From Alienimonas californiensis (GTDB taxonomy: Bacteria > Planctomycetota > Planctomycetia > Planctomycetales > Planctomycetaceae), in the NCBI RefSeq assembly GCF_007743815.1, contig NZ_CP036265.1, positions 1,266,501-1,330,500 on the forward strand: 64,000 bases of DNA. The letters are read 5' to 3'. Below, one piece after another: positions 1-8,495 of the stretch. Position numbers and translations under genes: made by a program. A model generated the notes under the pieces. It was not told the DNA's origin. It saw only the letters and a list, made by a program, of their open reading frames with translations, and did no database searches. The number at the start of each line of letters is the position of its first letter. Position 1 is the stretch's first letter.

Positions 1-245
1 CGGAACGCACAGAACTTACACCGATAAATACAGACGTTCGTCGGGTTGAGGTGCAGGTTGGTGTTATAGAACGCCACGTCGCCCCAGCGGCGCTCCCGCA
101 CCTCGTTCGCCAGCCGGCCGAGGGTGAGCACGTCGACCGATTCGTCCAGGAACAGGCCGTCCTCGAAGGACAGCCGTTCGCCGGCGTGGACTTTGGCCTC
201 GATCGTCTGGAGGCGGGGATCAGCGGGGTCGGCGAAGGCGGGCAT
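1..245 (-). CDS. mqnE: Aminofutalosine synthase MqnE, N-terminal part (cut by left edge)
   Basis: The reverse strand from the ATG at 245 encodes 81 complete residues and then leaves the window. Just before the edge lies NPTNVCIYRCKFCAF, the CX3CX2C radical-SAM cluster motif (C72, C76, C79) in the context typical of the MqnE/MqnC family. In futalosine menaquinone synthesis MqnE joins SAM to 3-[(1-carboxyvinyl)oxy]benzoate to give aminofutalosine, in the cytoplasm. The upstream neighbour, 56 bp away on the same strand, is a UbiA prenyltransferase, which fits one menaquinone transcription unit. MqnC has a similar cluster motif. The N-terminal context favours MqnE, but the missing C-terminus would settle it. 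Confidence 0.85.
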   Translation of the reverse strand, partial: MPAFADPADPRLQTIEAKVHAGERLSFEDGLFLDESVDVLTLGRLANEVRERRWGDVAFYNTNLHLNPTNVCIYRCKFCAF

Positions 246-301
246 AACAGCGGTTCTACGGTTCACAGGCTGTCAGGCCAACCGCCCCGACCGGACGAGG
301 T

Positions 302-1252
302 TCACCCGACGAACCGCGTCGCCGCCAAATCCGCCCCCAACACCGCCAACAGGCCCAGGGAGATGATCGCGTTCACCGTGAAGAACGCGGCGCCCACCCG
401 GCTCAGGTCGTGCGGTTTGACCAGGGCGTGCTCGTAGATCAGCAGCCCGCAGACGCCGATCACGCCGGCCAGGAAGACCCCGCCCAAGTCGGCGGAGAAC
501 CACAGGCCGAACAGGCACAGGCCGCACAGCAGGTGGCCGGCGGCGGCGATCTTCAGGGCCGTCGGCACGCCGAACCGGGCCGGGACGCTGTTCAAACCGG
601 CTTCGCAATCGAAGTCGGCGTCCTGACAGCTATACAGGATGTCGAACCCGCCGACCCACAGCAGCACGACCGCCGCCAGCCAGAGCGCCGGCGTTCCGGT
701 CTGCCAGAAGGCGTCGCCGGCGATCGCCAGCCAGGCGGCGATCGGGGCGAGGGCCAACGCGGCGCTGAGCCACCAGTGGCACAGCCACGTCCACCGCTTC
801 GCCAAACTGTAGCCCAGCAGCCAGGCCAGCACGGGGAGCGATAAATACAGCGGCCAACGGTTCGGCAGGAACAGCAGCGTCGACGCGACGAACCCCACGG
901 AGCAGATCAGGGTGAACAGCGCCGCGGACGTCGGCGAGACGATCCCCGCGGGCAGATGCCGCGACGCGGTGCGGGGGTTGGCGGCGTCGATCCGGCGGTC
1001 GACCAGCCGGTTGAAGGCCATCGCCGCGGCCCGGGCCGTCGCCATGCAGAGCGTCACGCCCAGCAGGTCCCAGCCGATCTTCGTCGGCCCGGCGTCGGTC
1101 GCCCGCCAGGCCAGCAGCGCCGCCATCAACGCGAACGGCAGGGCGAACACCGTATGACTGAACCGGATCAGCCCCAACCAATCCGCCACCGTCGCCCGAC
1201 GGGCGGGCGGGGCGTCCGGTCGGAGAACGGGCGGGGGCGGGGCGGTCGTCAT
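302..1252 (-). CDS. mqnP: UbiA-family polyprenyltransferase, MqnP-like
   Basis: A 316-residue, multi-helix membrane prenyltransferase. The first Asp-rich motif NRLVDRRID (N81, D85, D89) and the second motif SCQDADFD (D211, D215) bind Mg-prenyl diphosphate. The enzyme attaches a polyprenyl chain to an aromatic acid. In the family this is 4-hydroxybenzoate (UbiA) or, in the futalosine route, 1,4-dihydroxy-6-naphthoate (MqnP). It lies directly upstream of mqnE on the same strand, and no ubiquinone gene is in view, so MqnP is preferred. The start is ATG; about 20 Pro/Ala-rich residues precede the first helix. The family call is firm; the substrate is inferred from context. Confidence 0.88.
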   Translation of the reverse strand: MTTAPPPPVLRPDAPPARRATVADWLGLIRFSHTVFALPFALMAALLAWRATDAGPTKIGWDLLGVTLCMATARAAAMAFNRLVDRRIDAANPRTASRHLPAGIVSPTSAALFTLICSVGFVASTLLFLPNRWPLYLSLPVLAWLLGYSLAKRWTWLCHWWLSAALALAPIAAWLAIAGDAFWQTGTPALWLAAVVLLWVGGFDILYSCQDADFDCEAGLNSVPARFGVPTALKIAAAGHLLCGLCLFGLWFSADLGGVFLAGVIGVCGLLIYEHALVKPHDLSRVGAAFFTVNAIISLGLLAVLGADLAATRFVG

Positions 1253-1300
1253 CTCCCGAACTTACCGCAGTCGCCGGCGTTCTCTTCACCCCGGCTCCCC

Positions 1301-1352
1301 GCTTGCGGTTTCGCGGGGGCCGGAGAGTCGATGACCCCGCGAAACCGCAAGC
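1301..1352. repeat. Inverted repeat, family C copy 1 (terminator-like)
   Basis: A perfect 18-bp inverted repeat: the arm at 1301-1318 (GCTTGCGGTTTCGCGGGG) pairs with 1335-1352 around a 16-nt loop. It lies 4 bp after the HD-GYP stop codon and 48 bp before mqnP, both on the minus strand. A second copy is at 4919-4972. The stem could end the HD-GYP transcript or protect its 3' end. There is no clear U-tract, so intrinsic termination is not assured. Confidence 0.75.
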
Positions 1353-1355
1353 GAT

Positions 1356-2783
1356 TCACGCCGCGGCGGCGAGGGGGGCGCGGGTTCCCTCGGCGCCGGC
1401 CTCGTCGATCAGCGGGGGGGCGTCGGCGGAGACGCCGGTCACGCGGCGCTGCGGGTGAGCGCTCAGGTCCAGCAGTTCGCCCGACGCCCCGCCCCGCCCG
1501 GCGACGCCGCCCGGCGGGTCCAGTTCGATCAGCGGGCGGCTGTAGTCGTCGGTGATCCGCAGCACGCGGCCGCGGCGGCCATCGTCCAGCTTCACCCGGC
1601 TGCCCAGCGGGAACAGCGACACCGTCCGCAACAGCGCCCGCACCGCCTCCAGATCGAACGCCCCGGCGGCGGCCTCTTTCAACACGTGCCGCATCGCGTG
1701 GTGCGGGGCCAGCGCCGGCCGGTAGGGGCGGGGCGAGGTGAGGGCGGCGAAGGCGTCGACGACGGCGGCGATCTTGGCCAGGGCGTGCAGTTGCGGGGCG
1801 GTGCGGCGGCGGGGATAGCCGGAGCCGTCGCAGCGTTCATGCATCTGATAGGCGATGAACGCCGCCCGCGGGGGAATGTCCCGGGCGCTTTTGAGGGCCT
1901 CGAACACCAGCACCGGATGCTTGGTGATCTCCAGAAACGCCGCTTTGCCCAGCGGGCCGGGCGTGTCGTACAGGGCCGGGTCCAGCCGCAGCATGCCGGC
2001 GTCGTGCACCAGCACGCCGATCGTCAGTTCGTTCAGCGTCGGCCGGTCCAGCCCGAGGGTGGCGCCGACGGCGGCGGCGAGCATCGAGGCGTGCACGCCG
2101 TGCCGGGTCGGGTAGCCGGCGCTGTGCGGGCTCAGCCCGATGGCGGCGAACAGATCGCGGTCGGCGGCGAGGTCGTCGAGGGCTCCCTCGGCGATCGAGT
2201 TCAGCCCGGGCAGGTCGACGCCGCGGCCGGAGGCGATGTCCCGTTGAATCACCCCCGCCGCACCGACCGCCTCGCTCAGCCGGGCGACGCAGGCGTCGCG
2301 GCGGGCGGGGTCGTAGGGGGCGCCGGAGCGGTCGATCTGCTCCTCGCCGAACGGAACGCCCTGCCGCGGCAGACCGAGACCGCGGCCGCTCATGGCGATC
2401 TGGTCCAGCGCCTCGGAGGTGGCGTTCGCCGCCGGCGCTACCACCCCGATGCGGGCGCGGGGGGCCTGCGTCGCTTCGCCCTGCGGGATGCCGGCGAGCA
2501 GTTCGGCGACCTCTCCGGCGTGCACCTGGACGGACAGCAGCCCGCGATCGACCAACTTGGCGTGAAAGGTGTCGGAGATCACCTGCCCCGCCGCCAGCAG
2601 CAAGACGCCGCGCTCGTCCAGCACCGGCGTCTTCAGCACCGTGCCCCGCCGCAGATCGCACCGCCGCAGTGGGACGTATTCGTCCTGATTCACGGCCGGC
2701 AGCCCCACCGCGGGGGGGCCGGCGTCGGGGAGCACGGCGTCGCGGGGCTCGGCGGCGGCGTGTTCGAGATCGGGAGACGACAC
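1356..2783 (-). CDS. HD-GYP-type phosphohydrolase (first of two paralogues)
   Basis: A 475-residue soluble protein with GTG start. The C-terminal half carries the HD-GYP signature in order: RHGVHAS, LVHDAGM, a KHP helix, QMHERCDGSGYP and VDAFAALTSPRPYRPAL. The family hydrolyses cyclic di-GMP or related dinucleotides. The usual HDxGK lysine is Met here, so full activity is not certain. A small basic beta-rich module (GSRVKLDDGRRGRVLRI) follows the domain, and the N-terminal ~100 residues form a separate domain shared with the paralogue at 50288-51883. No receiver or membrane domain is seen. It is divergent from coaX, with 278 bp between them. Confidence 0.85.
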   Translation of the reverse strand: MSSPDLEHAAAEPRDAVLPDAGPPAVGLPAVNQDEYVPLRRCDLRRGTVLKTPVLDERGVLLLAAGQVISDTFHAKLVDRGLLSVQVHAGEVAELLAGIPQGEATQAPRARIGVVAPAANATSEALDQIAMSGRGLGLPRQGVPFGEEQIDRSGAPYDPARRDACVARLSEAVGAAGVIQRDIASGRGVDLPGLNSIAEGALDDLAADRDLFAAIGLSPHSAGYPTRHGVHASMLAAAVGATLGLDRPTLNELTIGVLVHDAGMLRLDPALYDTPGPLGKAAFLEITKHPVLVFEALKSARDIPPRAAFIAYQMHERCDGSGYPRRRTAPQLHALAKIAAVVDAFAALTSPRPYRPALAPHHAMRHVLKEAAAGAFDLEAVRALLRTVSLFPLGSRVKLDDGRRGRVLRITDDYSRPLIELDPPGGVAGRGGASGELLDLSAHPQRRVTGVSADAPPLIDEAGAEGTRAPLAAAA

Positions 2784-3061
2784 GCGGGGGGCGGGGTCTG
2801 ACAGGAGATGATGTTGCGAAAAGACGACCGGCCGTCGTCGCTTCGTGGTGATGCGGCAACGCTACGTCCGGTTCCGGAGGCCGGCGGCGGGCGGCGGGGG
2901 GAACGGCTAGAATCCGCCCCCGCCCCCCCTTTTGCGCCCGCGCCTGCCGACGGCGCCGGTTCTGTCGCGCCTCCGGACGGCGCCCGCCGGTCGTTTCCCC
3001 CGTCGTCGCCCCCGTTGTCGCCCCCCCCCCCCGTCGTCGCTCCTCCCCCGCGTCGTTTCGC

Positions 3062-3871
3062 ATGCCGTCGCCCCGCAGGCTCGTCGTTGAGGTCGGCAAC
3101 AGTCGCTGGAAGGCCGGGCTGTTCCCGGAAAAAGCCTCCCGTGGCGGCCCGCCGGAGCCGGTCGCCACGTTGCGCGTCGCGCACGCCGACGACCCCGCCC
3201 CACAGTTGCGGGCCTTTCTGGCAGAGCACGCCCCGCACGGGGCGGCCGCCCCGGCGGTGTGGTCCGGGGTGAACCCGGCCGGCGCCGCCGCCCTGCTGGC
3301 CGCCTGGCCGACCGACTGCGGCCCCCCGCCGATCGAACTGCCCCGGGCGGCGCTGAACCGCCTGATCGCCAACGGCGCCCGCCAGCCGGAGCGGGTGGGC
3401 GCCGACCGCCTGCTGAACGCCCTCGCCGCCGCGGCCCTGGCCCCGGCCGGCTGCGAGTTCGCCGCCGTCGCCGACTGCGGCACCGCCACGACGATCGACA
3501 CCGTCCGCCTCCCCGCCCACCCCCTCTCCGCAGGCGACCGGCCGGAGTTCCTCGGCGGGGCGATCCTGCCCGGCATCGTGCTGTGCGCCCGGGCCCTGCA
3601 CGCTCACACCGCCCAACTGCCGGAGGTGAGCTTCACCGAGGACGCCCCCGCCGACGGCCGCGACACCGAGGCCGCCATCCGGTTCGGCGTGCTCGAAATG
3701 CAGGCCGCGGTCGTCGATCGCCTGCTGGGCGGCTGGGCCGAGGGAACCGCGTTCCAAATCCTGACCGGCGGCGCCGCCGGCCTGACGGTCGACCGCCTGC
3801 GGCGCTGCGAGCCCCACCTCGCCCCGCACCTCACCCTCACCGGCCTGTTCCTCGCGGCCCGGGACCTGTGA
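3062..3871 (+). CDS. coaX: Type III pantothenate kinase
   Basis: A 269-residue cytoplasmic kinase for the first step of coenzyme A synthesis (ATP + pantothenate to 4'-phosphopantothenate). It has the ASKHA fold motifs of CoaX: phosphate loop VEVGNSRWK (9-17, with Glu in place of the usual Asp), GADR (113-116) and DCGTATTID (138-146), followed by GGAILPG. Type III enzymes usually need a monovalent cation and resist CoA feedback. The stop overlaps the start of the downstream mnmE by 4 nt (GTGA), so the two genes are translationally coupled. Confidence 0.92.
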   Translation: MPSPRRLVVEVGNSRWKAGLFPEKASRGGPPEPVATLRVAHADDPAPQLRAFLAEHAPHGAAAPAVWSGVNPAGAAALLAAWPTDCGPPPIELPRAALNRLIANGARQPERVGADRLLNALAAAALAPAGCEFAAVADCGTATTIDTVRLPAHPLSAGDRPEFLGGAILPGIVLCARALHAHTAQLPEVSFTEDAPADGRDTEAAIRFGVLEMQAAVVDRLLGGWAEGTAFQILTGGAAGLTVDRLRRCEPHLAPHLTLTGLFLAARDL

Positions 3872-4887
3872 GCGCCCGGCCCACCGCCGCCCTGCTCACG
3901 CCGCCGGGTCGCGGTGCGGTGGCGGTGATCCGCGTGGTCGGCCCGCCGACGCTCTGCGACGCCGCCTTCGCCGCCGCGAACGGGCGGCCGGTCTCGGCTC
4001 AGCCGCTGAACCGCGTGGCCTTCGGCCGCTGGGGGCGAGACGAATCGGAACGGCGGCCGGGGGAGGAGCTGATCGTCGTTCGCACCGCCGCGGACGAAAC
4101 GGAGATCCACGGCCACGGCGGGCGGGCGGCGATTGACCGGATCTTCGCCGACCTCGCCGCCGCCGGCGTCGAGCGGGTGGGCTGGGAGGAACAGGAACAC
4201 GCCCGCTCCGGCGAGCTTCCAGCGGAACTCGCCGCGGCGTTGGCCGCGGCCCCGACGGTGCGGTGCGCGGGGGTGATCCTCGATCAGATAAGCGGCACGC
4301 TGGCCCGGGGGCTGGCGGACCCGTCGCAGCACGCGGCGATGCGGGAGCGGATTGAGTTCGGCCGGCATCTGACTGAACCGTGGCTGGTCGTGATCGCCGG
4401 GCCGCCGAACGCCGGGAAGAGTTCGCTGTTGAACGCGATCGCGGGCTACGGCCGGGCGCTGGTCTCGCCGATCGCCGGCACCACGCGGGACGCGGTGGGG
4501 GCGACGATCGCGGTGGACGGCTGGCCGGTGCGGCTGACGGACACCGCCGGCCTGCGGGAGACGCTCGACCCGCTGGAGGCCGCCGGGGTGGCGAAGGCCC
4601 GGGCGACCCTCGCCGACGCCGACGCCGTCATTCAACTCGCGGACGGCAGCGCCGCCGAGGAGATCGCCCCCCTCCCCCCCCACCGCCGCACGCTGCGGGC
4701 CTGGAATAAGTTGGACCGCCCGGACGTACAGCCGACGCCCCCGGGGTGGCTGGGCGTCTCCGCCGAGACCGGCGCCGGCGTCCCGGCCCTGCTGGCGGCG
4801 CTGTCGCAGTTATTAATCCCCGCCCCGCCCCCGCCCGGGGAGCCGGTGCCGCTGACGCCCCGGCAGGCGACGTTGATCCTTCCCTGA
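3868..4887 (+). CDS. mnmE: tRNA modification GTPase MnmE (TrmE), short form
   Basis: 339 residues from a GTG that overlaps the coaX stop by 4 nt. The N-terminal TrmE folate-binding domain (5-105: [25 protein letters not shown]) is followed by a helical linker and a G domain: G1 GPPNAGKSS (178-186), G2 GTTRD (204-208), G3 DTAG (225-228), G4 NKLD (280-283) and SAETG. MnmE works with MnmG to modify wobble uridine 34 of tRNAs. Typical MnmE has ~450 residues and ends in a helical segment with a CxGK motif. This protein stops ~35 residues after the G domain, so the C-terminal helices and Cys are missing. The domain call is firm; whether it performs the full reaction is open. Confidence 0.88.
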   Translation: MSARPTAALLTPPGRGAVAVIRVVGPPTLCDAAFAAANGRPVSAQPLNRVAFGRWGRDESERRPGEELIVVRTAADETEIHGHGGRAAIDRIFADLAAAGVERVGWEEQEHARSGELPAELAAALAAAPTVRCAGVILDQISGTLARGLADPSQHAAMRERIEFGRHLTEPWLVVIAGPPNAGKSSLLNAIAGYGRALVSPIAGTTRDAVGATIAVDGWPVRLTDTAGLRETLDPLEAAGVAKARATLADADAVIQLADGSAAEEIAPLPPHRRTLRAWNKLDRPDVQPTPPGWLGVSAETGAGVPALLAALSQLLIPAPPPPGEPVPLTPRQATLILP

Positions 4888-4918
4888 GCGTCCGACGGCC
4901 ATTTACCTGTCCGCGGAC

Positions 4919-4972
4919 CGCTTGCGGTTTCGCGGCGTCCGAGCGCTCTGGGTGGCCGCGAAACCGCAGGCG
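4919..4972. repeat. Inverted repeat, family C copy 2 (between convergent genes)
   Basis: The arms CGCTTGCGGTTTCGCGG (4919-4935) and 4956-4972 are inverted with one mismatch and a 20-nt spacer. The arm sequence matches the copy at 1301-1352. It lies between the convergent ends of mnmE and the MATE gene, where a bidirectional terminator would be expected. Confidence 0.75.
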
Positions 4973-4984
4973 ACGGTCGATGCG

Positions 4985-5020
4985 TCACCCGGCCTCGGCT
5001 CGCGCCTCGGGCTGCCGATC
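4985..5020 (-). repeat. Dispersed repeat, family D copy 1, inside the MATE 3' end
   Basis: Read on the minus strand this segment begins GATCGGCAGCCCGAGGCGCG and runs to the MATE stop codon. It matches the left arm of the long inverted repeat at 54121-54200 almost base for base. It encodes the last residues of the transporter (GDRQPEARAEAG) and supplies the stop codon. It is a half copy: no second arm is next to it. Confidence 0.75.
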
Positions 5021-6472
5021 GCCCTCCAACACGCTCATCCCCCGCCATTTCCCGCCGACGTAGCGGGCGGTCATGCCGAAGCCGACGGCGACGATATACG
5101 CGGTGCAGCAGGCCCAAGCCCACCAGACGCCGTCGCGGCCGGTCCATTCCCCCCCGCCCAGCGCCGGCAGGCCGAACGTCTCGCCGCCCAGCACGCCCCA
5201 GAACGTGGGCACGACCATCAGCCCCCAGGCGCAGAACATCGTCCAGACGGCCGGGAAGACGGTGTCGCCGGCGCCCCGGACGGCGCCGCCCAGCACGACG
5301 GCGAAGACGTCGAACACGCTGTAGGCCGCCACGAACTTCAATAACGCCGGCGCCGTCGCCCATAGGGCGGCGAGTTCGCCGGCGGTGAAGGAGGAGCCGT
5401 CGCCGACGTATAAGTCGATCAGCGGCCCGGGGGCGAACACGAAGATCGCCCCGCTGACGGCCATCCCCGCGACGCCCACCGCCGTCGCCAGCCAGCCGGT
5501 GCGAATGGCGACGTGCGGGCGGCCCTCGCCGATGCGGTGGCCCACCAGGATCGTCGACGCGTGCCCCAGCCCGATCGCCGGGAGAAAGCAGAGGGAGTTT
5601 AAATTGAACGCCAGCGTGCTCGCCGCCAGTTCGTTCCGGCCGAGGCGGCCGACGAGGAATAGAAAGACCGTCAGCGCCGCGACGTCCGCCGCCATGTTGA
5701 GGCCCGTGGGCAGGCCGGTCCTGAGCAGCCGCCGCATCATCGCCGGGTCGAACCGGGCGTAATGGTAGATCCGAATCGCCCGCCCGGCGCCGCGGGTCAT
5801 GGCGAAGAAATACAACCCGCAGGCGACGACGAAGCTGAGCGCCGTCGCCGCCCCCGCCCCGGCGATGCCGTACGCCGGCACCTCAATGCCCCCCGGCAGG
5901 CGGGCGCCGAAGATCAGCAGCCAGTCCAGCCCCACGTTGGTCAGTGCCGCGGCGAAGTTCACCGCCATCACCACGCTGGTGCGGCCGCGGCCGGCGTAGA
6001 ACCCGGAGAGGGCGAAGCTGGCGGCGGTCGGCAGGGCGCCCCAGCAGAGGGTCTGAAAATAGGAGACCTCCGCCCGCGTCACCTCCGGCCCGTGCCCGGC
6101 GAACTCGAACAGCGGCCCGGCCAGCGGAACCAGTGCCGCGAAGCAGAGCGCCGCGGCGACCGCCGCCCACACCCCCTGCCAGACCGCCGCGGCGGCCCGG
6201 CCCGGGTGCCCGGCGGCGGCGTTCTGGGCCACGAACGTGCCCACCGTCATCCCCACCCCCAAAAAGGGGCTCAGCACGGCCCATTGCAGCATCCCCGCGG
6301 GCATCGACGCCGCCAGCGCCGCCGGGTCGTACCGGGCCAGAAACGCCCGGTCCGCCACCTGCGCCACGCTGACCGACCCCGTGCTGAGGGCCAACGGCAC
6401 CGCCACGGCCAGCAGCTCCCGCAGGGAGCCGGCCGGGTGCGAAGAGGGCGGCAACGAGGCGGGAGCGTCCAT
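4985..6472 (-). CDS. MATE-family multidrug/organic cation efflux transporter
   Basis: A 495-residue inner-membrane protein with about twelve hydrophobic helices in two related halves, typical of MATE cation/drug antiporters, which use Na+ or H+ gradients to export cationic compounds. MATE-like segments include VPLALSTGSVSVAQVADRAF near the N-terminus, GVGMTVGTFVAQ, and a second half with LGHASTILVGHRIGEG. The ATG at 6472 was chosen over an upstream GTG (6508) because the first helix follows closely. The last ~12 residues lie within a dispersed repeat (family D) and are not expected to belong to the conserved fold. The substrate cannot be told. Confidence 0.88.
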   Translation of the reverse strand: MDAPASLPPSSHPAGSLRELLAVAVPLALSTGSVSVAQVADRAFLARYDPAALAASMPAGMLQWAVLSPFLGVGMTVGTFVAQNAAAGHPGRAAAAVWQGVWAAVAAALCFAALVPLAGPLFEFAGHGPEVTRAEVSYFQTLCWGALPTAASFALSGFYAGRGRTSVVMAVNFAAALTNVGLDWLLIFGARLPGGIEVPAYGIAGAGAATALSFVVACGLYFFAMTRGAGRAIRIYHYARFDPAMMRRLLRTGLPTGLNMAADVAALTVFLFLVGRLGRNELAASTLAFNLNSLCFLPAIGLGHASTILVGHRIGEGRPHVAIRTGWLATAVGVAGMAVSGAIFVFAPGPLIDLYVGDGSSFTAGELAALWATAPALLKFVAAYSVFDVFAVVLGGAVRGAGDTVFPAVWTMFCAWGLMVVPTFWGVLGGETFGLPALGGGEWTGRDGVWWAWACCTAYIVAVGFGMTARYVGGKWRGMSVLEGDRQPEARAEAG

Positions 6473-6633
6473 GCGCGGGAAGCGTAGCGTGGGGGCCGGA
6501 CGCGTCACGTTCGGCGGGGGCGGCGGCGTCCGGCGGGCGGCGGGGCGTCCGGGGTCGGTTGAACGGGCGGGGGGGCGGCATTAGCGTCGCCTGATTCGTT
6601 CCCGCCTTCCCGTGTCCCCCGCTCGACACTGAC

Positions 6634-8247
6634 ATGACAAGATTCCTCGCCCCCGGTTCGCTCTGTCCGGCGCTCCTGCTGGCCGGCCTCGCCGCCCCGG
6701 CCGCCGCGGAGGTCACCCCGGCGCCGATCTTCGGCGACCACATGGTCCTGCAATCCGACCGCCCCGTGCCGGTGTTCGGCCTGACGGAGCCCGGCGGCAA
6801 GGTGAACGTCGCCGCGACCGTCGTCACCGACGCCCCGCCGGCCGACGTGATCAACGAGCGCCCCGTCGCCACCGCCACCGCGGACGAGAACGGCCGCTGG
6901 AGCGTGACCGTCGGCCCGTTTAAAGCGGAAACCAAGCTGACGCTGATCGTCACCGACGCCGACGCGGAAGCCGCGAACGCCGAGGGCGACGCCGACACCG
7001 CCGACCGCAAGGTCTACACCGACGTGCTCGCCGGCGACGTCTGGCTGTGCAGCGGGCAGTCCAACATGGCCTGGGGTCTGAACAACACCCTCGACGCCGA
7101 CCGCGAGATTCAATCCGCGAAGAACGACGAGATCCGCCTGTTCACCGTCCCGCGGCAGAGCGTCCGCGAGCCGAAAACCACGCTCGCCTCCGAGGCCCAG
7201 TGGCAGGTCCTCAGCCCGGAGAGCGCCAAGGGCTTCTCCGCGGTCGGCTACTACTTCGGCAAGACGATTCAGGGGGAGACCGGCCGGCCGGTCGGCCTGA
7301 TTAATTCCAGCTGGGGCGGCACGCCGTCCGAGGCCTGGACCCGCGAGGAATCGCTGAAGACCCTCAAAACCGCCCCGCCCCTGCTGGAGCGGTGGGAGAA
7401 GATCGACGAGGGCTTCGCCGCCGCCGAAGCGTCCGGGAAGGAGTGGACCAATCGCCAAACCCCCACGAACCCGCACCACCCCGGGAACCTCAACAACGGC
7501 ATGATCGCCCCGCTGGTCCCCTTCGCCCTCAAAGGGGCGATCTGGTACCAGGGCGAATCCAACGCCGGCCGGGCGGAGCAGTACGACGAAATCTTCCCCG
7601 CTATGATCGAGGACTGGCGGGAGCAGTTCGGCCAGAACCTGCCGTTCTTCTGGGTGCAGCTCGCCAACTTCCGCGCCCCCACGGACGACGCCAACGCCGG
7701 TTCCGACTGGGCCGAACTGCGGGAAGCCCAGGACAAGACGCTGGACGAACTGCCGGACGTCGGTCAGGCGGTGATTCTGGACGTCGGCGAGGCGAAGGAC
7801 ATTCACCCCCGCAATAAAAAGGACGTCGGCGAACGCCTCGCCCTGGCGGCGCTGGAAACCGTCTACGACATGGACGCCGCCGGGCAGCTCAGCCCGCGGG
7901 TGGCCGACGTGAAAATGGACGGCAGAACCGCCACGGTGACCTTCGACGTCGACGGCGATTCGCTCCAGATCCGCCGGGACGAGTCGATCGGCGCCGACGT
8001 CGCCGCCCCCGGCGAAGCCCTGGGCTTCGCGGTCGCCGGGCCGGACAAAAAATTCCACTGGGCCAAGGCCGAACTGACCGGCCCGAACACCGTGAAGGTG
8101 ACGGCGCCGGAGGGCGTCTCGGAGATCGCCGCCGTCCGCTACGGCTGGTCCGACAACCCGAAGGTCACGCTGTTCAACACCCGCGGCCTGCCGGCGGCGC
8201 CCTTCCGCACCGACGACTGGCCCGGCGTCACCGCCGGCAACTACTGA
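6634..8247 (+). CDS. Secreted sialate O-acetylesterase-like SGNH esterase
   Basis: 537 residues with an N-terminal signal peptide (LLLAGLAAPAAAE). The SGNH/SASA-type active site is visible: CSGQSNMAW with nucleophile Ser143, WYQGESNAG near residue 308, and DIHP with Asp389 and His391. The family removes O-acetyl groups from sialic acids or, in planctomycetes, more probably from plant or algal polysaccharides. The protein is exported, probably to the periplasm. It is divergent from the MATE gene. The downstream region holds a family A element rather than an obvious operon partner. The polysaccharide role is inferred from the other carbohydrate enzymes in the window. Confidence 0.9.
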   Translation: MTRFLAPGSLCPALLLAGLAAPAAAEVTPAPIFGDHMVLQSDRPVPVFGLTEPGGKVNVAATVVTDAPPADVINERPVATATADENGRWSVTVGPFKAETKLTLIVTDADAEAANAEGDADTADRKVYTDVLAGDVWLCSGQSNMAWGLNNTLDADREIQSAKNDEIRLFTVPRQSVREPKTTLASEAQWQVLSPESAKGFSAVGYYFGKTIQGETGRPVGLINSSWGGTPSEAWTREESLKTLKTAPPLLERWEKIDEGFAAAEASGKEWTNRQTPTNPHHPGNLNNGMIAPLVPFALKGAIWYQGESNAGRAEQYDEIFPAMIEDWREQFGQNLPFFWVQLANFRAPTDDANAGSDWAELREAQDKTLDELPDVGQAVILDVGEAKDIHPRNKKDVGERLALAALETVYDMDAAGQLSPRVADVKMDGRTATVTFDVDGDSLQIRRDESIGADVAAPGEALGFAVAGPDKKFHWAKAELTGPNTVKVTAPEGVSEIAAVRYGWSDNPKVTLFNTRGLPAAPFRTDDWPGVTAGNY

Positions 8248-8262
8248 GCGACGCGTGCCCTT

Positions 8263-8436
8263 CCCCCCTCGCCCCCTTCTGGGGGAGAGGGGTCGGGGGT
8301 GAGGGGGCGGTGATTCCCGAACGTCGTTCAAGGTCCGCCTCACTCGCCCGTCAGCCCGTTCGTCACTGCAGAGAGCGGGGGCGTATAAACCGTGCGTCCA
8401 CCCTCACCCCCGGCCCCTCTCCCTGAGGGAGAGGGG
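8263..8436 (+). repeat. Family A composite inverted-repeat element, copy 1
   Basis: An element of ~175 bp. The left arm contains GGGGGAGAGGGGTCGGGGG (8281 onward), the right arm contains CCCTCACCCCCGGCCCCTCT (8401 onward), and the arms are mutually complementary. Each arm also has its own small hairpin (CCCCCTTCTGGGGG and CTCTCCCTGAGGGAGAG). The ~90-bp core contains CGTTCAAGGTCCG and GCAGAGAGCGGGGGCG. It lies between the esterase and the phospholipase-like gene, both on the plus strand. Confidence 0.9.
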
Positions 8437-8495
8437 AGACGGAGGCGCCGCATCCCGGGTTGGTGGCCGGCCCGGGGGTGAACTACACCCGTCCG

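Noticed and set aside
51-437. Plus-strand open frame at the left edge
   Set aside because: The minus strand here encodes the radical-SAM N-terminus of MqnE and the end of the prenyltransferase gene.
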